Source of the DNA: Nitrososphaera sp. UBA217
GTDB taxonomy: Archaea; Thermoproteota; Nitrososphaeria; Nitrososphaerales; Nitrososphaeraceae
Length of the DNA stretch: 6,291 nt
Assembly: GCA_002501845.1 (NCBI GenBank)
Contig: DAOL01000009.1
Span: 35,850-42,140, forward strand
Reading direction: 5' to 3'
In this document: one piece after another, positions 1 to 5,739 of the stretch
Numbering within the stretch: position 1 is the stretch's first letter
Layout of the letters: every line of letters begins with the position of its first letter
Notes under the pieces: generated by a model
The model's input: the letters and a program-made list of their open reading frames with translations, nothing else
What the model was told of the DNA's origin: nothing
Database searches by the model: none
Program-made: the position numbers and the translations under genes

Positions 1-46
1 GCACGGGCTTAATAAGGTGTCAAGCATGTTGAGAGGCGATACTAGA

Positions 47-60
47 GCAAGAATTATTTA
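47..60 (+). promoter_or_regulatory. Candidate TATA/BRE promoter of L11 gene
   Basis: An AT-rich block, AATTATTTA at 52-60, is preceded by the purine-rich stretch GCAAGA. Its centre lies about 28 bases before the ATG at 84, the spacing expected for a leaderless or nearly leaderless archaeal transcript. No Shine-Dalgarno sequence is visible. If the promoter is real, the alternative in-frame TTG at 75 lies upstream of the predicted transcript start, which favours ATG 84. The match is imperfect and rests on spacing and base composition alone. Confidence 0.4.
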
Positions 61-83
61 CCTAAATCTACTGCTTGGCTGTT

Positions 84-566
84 ATGGGAGACAAGAAATC
101 CGTTTCCGCGCTGGTAAGCGGCGGTGAAGCCAGTGCAGGGCCGCCTCTGGGTCCATCTCTTGGCCCTATGGGTGTCAACGTATTGCAGGTCGTAAATACC
201 ATTAATGAAAAGACTAAAGACTTTCCTGGAATGAAGGTGCCAGTCAAGGTCGAGGTCGACTCTGAGACCAAAAAGTTCACCGTCGAAGTAGGCATACCAC
301 CAACTGCTGCTTTGGTTGCCAAAGAAGCAGGCATACCAAAGGGCTCTGGTACGGCAGGTACGAACTATGCCGGCGACCTGACGATGGCAAGTGCGGTCAA
401 GATAGCCAAGATGAAAATCGACGGTTCATATGCCAAGGATGTCAGGGGGGCAGTCAAGGAAGTCATAGGCTCGTGTGTTAGCATGGGGGTCAAGGTCGAG
501 GGCAAACCTGCCAAGGAGGTCTTTGCAGACATTGTGGCCGGCAAGTACGATGACTTGCTGAAGTAA
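84..566 (+). CDS. rpl11: 50S ribosomal protein L11 (uL11)
   Basis: This 160-residue protein is ribosomal protein L11. L11 binds the GTPase-associated centre of 23S rRNA at the base of the stalk and helps the GTPase translation factors to work. The N-terminal domain carries the proline-rich helix-capping motif PPLGPSLGPMGVN (residues 20-32), characteristic of L11 and located where thiostrepton binds in bacteria. The C-terminal rRNA-binding domain contains the family signature KEVIGSCVSMGVKVEG (about residues 125-140). Length and domain order are normal for archaeal L11, and the protein appears complete. I chose ATG 84 because MGDK resembles the usual archaeal L11 start and because a TATA-like element sits about 28 bases upstream; an in-frame TTG at 75 would add only three residues. 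The next gene is a secreted protease with its own candidate promoters, so L11 is not followed by L1 and L10 as in many archaea. Codons show no sign of disruption. Confidence 0.96.
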   Translation: MGDKKSVSALVSGGEASAGPPLGPSLGPMGVNVLQVVNTINEKTKDFPGMKVPVKVEVDSETKKFTVEVGIPPTAALVAKEAGIPKGSGTAGTNYAGDLTMASAVKIAKMKIDGSYAKDVRGAVKEVIGSCVSMGVKVEGKPAKEVFADIVAGKYDDLLK

Positions 567-584
567 CTCCTAGAATGGCGCGTC

Positions 585-592
585 CTATATAT
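585..592 (+). promoter_or_regulatory. TATA-like octamer in the L11-protease spacer
   Basis: CTATATAT begins 18 bases after the L11 stop codon. It is a strong-looking archaeal TATA box, but a transcript starting about 25 bases downstream would have a leader of roughly 65 bases before the protease ATG at 682. That is long for an archaeon with mostly short leaders. It could be an additional, regulated protease promoter, the promoter of a small RNA, or chance. The core is palindromic, so direction is not fixed by the sequence. Confidence 0.25.
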
Positions 593-633
593 GCCGATCC
601 CGTAAGCAGAGTCGTCATTCAACTTTTACCAAT

Positions 634-648
634 AGAAATCATAATAAC
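634..648 (+). promoter_or_regulatory. Candidate BRE/TATA promoter of the protease gene
   Basis: AGAAAT at 634-639 fits the BRE consensus RNWAAW and is directly followed by the AT-rich CATAATAAC (640-648). Transcription would start near 670, leaving a leader of about 12 bases before the ATG at 682. This spacing is more typical of archaea than that of the TATA-like octamer at 585, so it is the better candidate. No Shine-Dalgarno sequence is evident before ATG 682. Confidence 0.35.
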
Positions 649-681
649 CGAGAATAATCCTCTGTAACAATAGCGTATTAC

Positions 682-3600
682 ATGCTCTGGAGTGCTTTTT
701 GCCTTGCCTTACTCCTCTTGATAACCGCTTCTCTACTGGTCCCGGCGTATTCTTTGTCAGTCAAGGAATCGGGCCCTCTCACCGCGTTTTCCAAGCCGCT
801 GCCATACTTGGGGAACGATATGGGAACCGCTAATGGTTCGCAGGCCGACAAGAACGCGATCAGGACTAACTTTGGAGTTATCGATCTTGGCAAAATGGAA
901 CATAACGGCAGCCCTGGCAGGACGCTAGTCTACGGCTCTGGGAACGTCGCGGCTCTTGGAAACACCGCACGCGTCGTGGCCCTGGGAGGGTCGATGGAGA
1001 ACGGGCAACCGCTCATGGGCGTGGCGGTATCGCAATCTCCGCTTCCTTCAAACCTCGGATTTTCATACGCGGCAGACTCACCACTCCAGTTTGATTTTAG
1101 CAAAGATCAGATAAGCAACCCCGGCAGGCTCTCAGGCTCGTCGATAATAGGCTCTGACGAAGTTGCCGACAAATACAACATTACCGGCCGCGGCGTGACG
1201 GTGGCCATAGTGGATACCGGCACCGACTTTTCCAACCCGGACTTAAAGCATGCTCTTGCAAGGGACGAAAACGGCATCCCGATAATGCTAGACGCAGATG
1301 GGCAAGGTATCGTGCTAACAAGGGCGGCCTACATTGCCAAGACAGACCCGTCTGGCAGGGTGGTTGACGGCGGCTACACAGAAGGAAACCTGCCAGAAAA
1401 TATCACGTCCTGGGTCTATGTCAACGAAAATGGCACTGTCTTCCTCCACACCTCATATGGCGAGATACCCACATACAACTCACTCTATCCTTTTTTTGGC
1501 ACGCCGATTGTCAACGCAACAGCAAGGGTCGATTGGATAATAGGACACAGCCCGAGCGACTACATCCGCTCTGCGAGCGGCATCTATCACTTTGGAGTAA
1601 TATACCAGGCTCAGCAGCAATTCGGCACAATTACGTTTGGGCTCGTGCCGGTACTCGTGGTAGACAGCAAAGAGCCCGGGGTGTACGACACGATAATCCC
1701 TGACATGTACTCAGGGTGGTATTTCTATACGCAAAGCGAGCTCGCGCGGTTGGTGACAAGCCAAAGTGAAATAGAACACCTGTTTGTCGAGCCCTCGTTT
1801 GACTTTACAGACGACGTCCCGATAAAGCTTGGAGACGGCAATGAATTTCTGACGTATGATTACAACAAGGATGGCTTTCCTGACTTTTCCGCTGGGACGG
1901 TCGGCGCAAGGGTAGTCGACTTATGGCAGGCTACAGGCAATAAGACCAGGCCTGCAGTAGGGGAGGAGACCGGCTACGGCGGCGTAGTCGTCGCGGACCT
2001 GCTCAAGCCCCTTGATCCTGCCGGCGACTACTTTGGCGTGATGTACGACTTGGCTGGACACGGTACCAGCACTGCTGCCACTGTATCTTCAATAGGCGAG
2101 CAACAGTACGACATTTACGCCAACGGCACAAAGTACGGGCTTGTCGGCATTGCTCCGGGCGCAAGGATAATGCCTGTCAAGGCGCTCTGGGCTGGAGACT
2201 CGTTATTCGGTTGGCTATACTCTTCAGGGTTTGACCTTGAAAACGGCACATGGAAGTATAGCGGTGACCACAAAGCCGATATCCTAAGCAACAGCTGGGG
2301 CGTGACATCGTTCCCGCTTTTGAAGTACGGGCCTGGGTACGACATAATGTCGGTGTTCTCATCGCTACTTACCGTGCCCGGCCTGCTCGATAATGATTAC
2401 CCTGGCACGCTGTTTGTAAACAGCTTTGGAAACAACGGCCTTGGCTACGGATCGGTGGGCACTCCGAACTCTTCACCTCTTGCGATCTCGGTCGGGGCCA
2501 CGACCAACAATGTGCATGTCGGTTACGACGGCTTCAAGAACGTCACGCGGTTTGGTAATGCGGCGACTTACTTTGATGATGTGGCGGACTTTTCCAGCAG
2601 GGGCCCGGGGTTGTTTGGAGACCCCAAACCGGAGCTAATGGCCATAGGGTCGTACGCGTTCACCCCGACCATAGTGAACCTCAAGAACCTGGGGACGACT
2701 GCTGACGATCCGAACAACGACAACGCGTTCGCACTTTTCGGCGGCACGAGCATGGCCGCGCCGATGGTCGCCGGGGCGGCGGCGCTTGTGATTGAAGACC
2801 TCAGAGGACAAGGCAAACCGATCGACCCATTTGAAGTCAAGACGATACTAATGTCCTCTGCCGTTGACCTAAAGAACGACCCGTTCGTACAAGGGTCCGG
2901 CAGGGTAGATGCGTTATCTGCAGTCGAGCTTGCAGAGAGCGAAAACGGCAAGTTTGCTGCTTATACAGAAGACACTGTTCCAAACGTCCTGTCTGAAATG
3001 TCCGGCGCAATCTACTCATACGATAGCGTGCTTGGCATAATCGAGGGAGGGAAGGGCGTAATGGAAAAGCTTGACACAAAATTCAAGGACGGCCGATGGT
3101 TTGCCGGCTATGTCGGGCAGGGCAACTCTTCGTCCACAGAAATCGTGATTGAGAATCCCTCCACAAAGGACATCAAAATTGGGGTCAACGCCGCAATAGA
3201 AAAGCTCGTAGCCAGATACGAAATACACAACGCGACGCGTCCATTTGAAAAGGATCCTGTGTACAACTCGAAAGAGTTTGGTTATGATCCAAATTATTAC
3301 AACATCAATAAAATAGGCAGCATTCCGGAAAACGCGGACCTTATGGTCGCAAGGCTCACTTTTCCGTTCGAATCCTTCATGAACACGACTGACATCTATG
3401 GGAACTACCTTCGTATCGCTTCGCTGTACGCTTACGACTGGAATGACAGCGATAAGGATGGGAAGGTTTCGTACACCGAGACTTCAATGATTAACAGGGG
3501 TGGCTCGTGGGGCACCGTGCAGGAGCTCAGGATATCGGATCCAAATGAAAAATTCCAGAACACGCCTGTAATAGGCGTATACCCAGTCCCGACGGTGTTT

Positions 3601-5331
3601 TCGTTCTGGCAGGGCGACAGGCAAATAAACTCGACTTCGATGAATTACACTCTAACGATCGAATTTTACAAGAGGCTGCCAAACCCTGCAATCACTCTTA
3701 ACGGGGCGACAGATAGCAAGATGTCTCTCACGCTTCACTCAAAGAGCAAGGAAATGGTCAAGGCAACGATTCATGTCGCCGAAGAAACCTTGCCAGGCGT
3801 TTACTACGGCTCGATATTAATTGTGCCTGCGGATGTAAAGGGTCGCCAGATGGTCATGCCTGTAAGTTACGTGGTCACGAGCAAGCCGGTGCCAAAGGAC
3901 GTGCCTGTGGTTGCCGTCCCTAATTCCCACGCAGCCGAGCAAGACCTTGGCCTGCGACCAAACGGCTATGTCGGCGGCCTGTTTGACATGACTTCAAGGT
4001 ACTCCGCCGGTGATTGGCGGTCATACTACTTCATGGTGGACGACGGTACGATAACTTCAATGACTCTGAAAATTTCATGGCAGCATAATTCCACCAGCAT
4101 TAGTGCAATGGCCTTTGGGCCTGACGGCAGGATGGTGGCTTCAAGCGTGCCATCAGGAGTGTTCGAGACCTTCGCTGGGTGGCCCAGCAACGACTGGCTT
4201 GGCACTACCACATTTAGCGAGGGAGGCGCGTTCTACTTCAGTCAGAACGCCGGCGAGAACTCTACTATTCTTCAGGTCCCGGTCAATGGCACCGGGGTTT
4301 ACTCGGTCCTACTGCACAACACAGTGTTCCACGGAAACAGCCTCTACGAGCCCTTGCAGGTGGAAGCCAAGTTCTCTACATTACTGCCGGACAGTGCTGC
4401 GCCAGTGATTGGAATAGACCTGCCAAAATTCATCGGAGGCAGCAAAGAGCACAGCATCGCTGTTACAATTACGGACGATAACCTCGCCGGCTACAAGTAC
4501 GCAATAGATGGCAACAAGCCTGTCCACCCAGACCTAGTGAACCGCACTTTTGACATAATGATCAACGCCCGCGAGCTCTCAGAAGGAATGCACAGTCTGC
4601 GCGTAGACACGTCCGACCTCGTAGGCCACGTAGCATCGTTTGCATCAGAGTTTGAAGTCGATAACACACCGCCGTCCATAGACATCTTTGTAAAAGACTC
4701 AAGCGGCAACTTGCAAAAAGTGGCGGGAAACAAGGTCGGAATCTCGAAAGAATCAATACTTTTGTGGAACATCACCGACAAGAATGGGGTTATTGCGCGT
4801 GATGGGCTAGCCGTTACCTCTCACGACTCTACAAGAATCGTGCCAAGCCTGTCATCTTCGAAGATAATCAACGCGACATCCGAAAGTGTCTATCCGTTTT
4901 CATTCGAGGGCGAAGATGTGTCGGGAAATTCTGTCAGGCGCGACATTGAGGTCATAGTAGACACGACGCCGCCGGTTCCGTCACTTTCTTTTTCCAATGC
5001 GAACCCGCAGGATCTTAGAGGTATGGCCTCCTTAGTACTTGGCGCTGAAGATCCAAACTTACAAAGCATGAAGCTGCAAGTTGGCGATAGGAAGATCCTG
5101 AATGTCACAGGGATGCGCGAATACAAGCTTGACACGACAGAGCTTCCAGACGGCGAGCACGTGCTACACCTTGTCGCTACGGACATTGCGGGCAACGAAG
5201 CAACGATAAGCATGCCGATAATAGTGGCAAATGCTGCACCGCAGATCATGTCTGCGATCCTCATAAGCCTTGCAGTTGGTGGCGGAATTGCAAGCGTGGC
5301 GTGGTTTGTTTTCACAAGGCGCCGGGCCTGA
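682..5331 (+). CDS. Secreted, membrane-anchored S8 subtilisin-like serine protease (pyrolysin/TPPII-like)
   Basis: This 1549-residue extracytoplasmic peptidase of family S8 has, in order: a hydrophobic signal sequence (about 1-24, ending PAYS); a probable propeptide (25 to about 150); a subtilase domain (about 160-750); a beta-rich region (about 750-1235); three Ig-like modules bounded by AAP/TPP motifs at 1239-1241, 1329-1331, 1429-1431 and AAP at 1518-1520; and a membrane helix (about 1522-1545) ending in RRRA. Predicted catalytic residues are Asp178 (VDTGTD), His460 (GHGTST) and Ser690 (GGTSMAAP), with Asn584 (SFGNNG) for the oxyanion hole, so it should be active. The 281 residues between Asp178 and His460 are an insertion; pyrolysin and tripeptidyl peptidase II carry long insertions at the same place. 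An EF-hand-like loop lies at 922-933 and a DxNxDGxxD loop at 393-401. About two dozen N-glycosylation sequons occur; the only cysteine (Cys7) is in the signal peptide. The signal lacks a basic n-region, but an in-frame stop at 655-657 leaves ATG 682 as the first usable start. The natural substrate is unknown; surface-protein processing or peptide scavenging are inferences. Confidence 0.93.
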   Translation: MLWSAFCLALLLLITASLLVPAYSLSVKESGPLTAFSKPLPYLGNDMGTANGSQADKNAIRTNFGVIDLGKMEHNGSPGRTLVYGSGNVAALGNTARVVALGGSMENGQPLMGVAVSQSPLPSNLGFSYAADSPLQFDFSKDQISNPGRLSGSSIIGSDEVADKYNITGRGVTVAIVDTGTDFSNPDLKHALARDENGIPIMLDADGQGIVLTRAAYIAKTDPSGRVVDGGYTEGNLPENITSWVYVNENGTVFLHTSYGEIPTYNSLYPFFGTPIVNATARVDWIIGHSPSDYIRSASGIYHFGVIYQAQQQFGTITFGLVPVLVVDSKEPGVYDTIIPDMYSGWYFYTQSELARLVTSQSEIEHLFVEPSFDFTDDVPIKLGDGNEFLTYDYNKDGFPDFSAGTVGARVVDLWQATGNKTRPAVGEETGYGGVVVADLLKPLDPAGDYFGVMYDLAGHGTSTAATVSSIGEQQYDIYANGTKYGLVGIAPGARIMPVKALWAGDSLFGWLYSSGFDLENGTWKYSGDHKADILSNSWGVTSFPLLKYGPGYDIMSVFSSLLTVPGLLDNDYPGTLFVNSFGNNGLGYGSVGTPNSSPLAISVGATTNNVHVGYDGFKNVTRFGNAATYFDDVADFSSRGPGLFGDPKPELMAIGSYAFTPTIVNLKNLGTTADDPNNDNAFALFGGTSMAAPMVAGAAALVIEDLRGQGKPIDPFEVKTILMSSAVDLKNDPFVQGSGRVDALSAVELAESENGKFAAYTEDTVPNVLSEMSGAIYSYDSVLGIIEGGKGVMEKLDTKFKDGRWFAGYVGQGNSSSTEIVIENPSTKDIKIGVNAAIEKLVARYEIHNATRPFEKDPVYNSKEFGYDPNYYNINKIGSIPENADLMVARLTFPFESFMNTTDIYGNYLRIASLYAYDWNDSDKDGKVSYTETSMINRGGSWGTVQELRISDPNEKFQNTPVIGVYPVPTVFSFWQGDRQINSTSMNYTLTIEFYKRLPNPAITLNGATDSKMSLTLHSKSKEMVKATIHVAEETLPGVYYGSILIVPADVKGRQMVMPVSYVVTSKPVPKDVPVVAVPNSHAAEQDLGLRPNGYVGGLFDMTSRYSAGDWRSYYFMVDDGTITSMTLKISWQHNSTSISAMAFGPDGRMVASSVPSGVFETFAGWPSNDWLGTTTFSEGGAFYFSQNAGENSTILQVPVNGTGVYSVLLHNTVFHGNSLYEPLQVEAKFSTLLPDSAAPVIGIDLPKFIGGSKEHSIAVTITDDNLAGYKYAIDGNKPVHPDLVNRTFDIMINARELSEGMHSLRVDTSDLVGHVASFASEFEVDNTPPSIDIFVKDSSGNLQKVAGNKVGISKESILLWNITDKNGVIARDGLAVTSHDSTRIVPSLSSSKIINATSESVYPFSFEGEDVSGNSVRRDIEVIVDTTPPVPSLSFSNANPQDLRGMASLVLGAEDPNLQSMKLQVGDRKILNVTGMREYKLDTTELPDGEHVLHLVATDIAGNEATISMPIIVANAAPQIMSAILISLAVGGGIASVAWFVFTRRRA

Positions 5332-5336
5332 ACACC

Positions 5337-5351
5337 AATAAATCTTAAATA
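5337..5351 (+). promoter_or_regulatory. BRE/TATA promoter of the thioredoxin gene
   Basis: AATAAAT (5337-5343) contains a BRE match (RNWAAW) and is followed immediately by CTTAAATA (5344-5351), a near-consensus archaeal TATA box. It begins only 5 bases after the protease stop codon. Predicted transcription starts near 5371-5375, leaving a leader of 5-9 bases before ATG 5380 and excluding the upstream in-frame TTG at 5356. A second AT-rich block, TTTTATACTATA at 5365-5376, could serve as a TATA box only if translation began further downstream, for example at ATG 5407. Confidence 0.55.
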
Positions 5352-5379
5352 GTAATTGACTCACTTTTATACTATAGAC

Positions 5380-5739
5380 ATGAGTGAGGACAAAAAGACG
5401 GCAAGCATGCACGCTGCCAGCAACAGCTTGATGGAACTGGGAGAAAAGAACTTTGCCGAAGTGGTGGGGGGCATCAAGTTGATGGTCGTGGACTTTTGGG
5501 CTACATGGTGCGGTCCCTGCCAGTTCATGCTTCCGATATTTGACAAGCTGGCCAAGAAATACGGCAACAAGGTGTCTTTTGGAAGGCTGAACGTGGACGA
5601 CAATCAGGGCGTCGCGATGCGTTACGACGTCTATGCTATCCCGACGTTCATAATGTTTATGAACGGTAAGGCAGTAGACAGGGCGGTCGGCGCGGTCGGC
5701 GAAAAGGGCCTCGAAGGGTTGCTCCAAAAATACCAGTGA
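5380..5739 (+). CDS. trxA: Thioredoxin (WCGPC active site)
   Basis: This 119-residue cytoplasmic thiol-disulfide oxidoreductase is of the thioredoxin family; it reduces disulfides in client proteins and would be recharged by a thioredoxin reductase encoded elsewhere. The active site WCGPC places the redox pair at Cys44 and Cys47, preceded by the conserved VDFWATW strand (37-43). The buried-acid position is occupied by Asp38, and the cis-proline loop AIPTF places the cis-proline at Pro88. The classical fold begins near residue 18 (MELGEKNF), so the protein has a short polar N-terminal extension with no signal peptide or membrane segment. I chose ATG 5380 from promoter spacing; ATG 5407 or ATG 5431 would trim the extension and still leave a complete domain. 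The gene follows the protease after 48 bases but has its own promoter candidate, so co-regulation is not indicated. Its stop codon touches that of the convergent aIF5B gene with no spacer. Confidence 0.93.
   Translation: MSEDKKTASMHAASNSLMELGEKNFAEVVGGIKLMVVDFWATWCGPCQFMLPIFDKLAKKYGNKVSFGRLNVDDNQGVAMRYDVYAIPTFIMFMNGKAVDRAVGAVGEKGLEGLLQKYQ
5726..5730 (-). terminator. Possible oligo-U termination site for aIF5B mRNA
   Basis: Read on the minus strand, a run of five T residues (GTATTTTTGG context) lies 10-14 bases beyond the aIF5B stop codon, inside the 3' end of the thioredoxin gene. Archaeal RNA polymerase commonly terminates at U-rich tracts without a hairpin. There is no intergenic space, so any terminator for aIF5B must overlap thioredoxin. 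The run is short and also encodes a Lys in QKYQ on the other strand, so it may be coincidental. Confidence 0.25.

Noticed and set aside
75..83. TTG start adding three residues to L11
   Set aside because: ATG 84 gives the usual L11 N-terminus and fits the spacing from the TATA-like element; TTG 75 would lie upstream of the predicted transcript start.
700..705. Cys7 as a lipoprotein lipobox cysteine
   Set aside because: It sits at the beginning of the hydrophobic core and not at its end, and the preceding residues do not form a lipobox.
2568..2951. Minus-strand open frame of 127 codons opposite the catalytic Ser region
   Set aside because: It is an antisense shadow of the conserved GTSMAAP region and resembles no known protein.
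4890..5315. Minus-strand open frame of 141 codons inside the protease
   Set aside because: It is opposite well-defined Ig-like modules and the membrane anchor, with no recognisable family; explained by codon composition of the real gene.
5356..5379. TTG start extending thioredoxin by eight residues
   Set aside because: It lies only a few bases after the TATA box at 5344-5351 and upstream of the predicted transcript start; ATG 5380 follows with proper spacing.
5164..5727. Minus-strand open frame of 187 codons antisense to thioredoxin and the protease end
   Set aside because: It crosses two real genes and their spacer, has a Cys/His-rich composition typical of antisense shadows, shows no recognisable domain, and would overlap the region just downstream of aIF5B.
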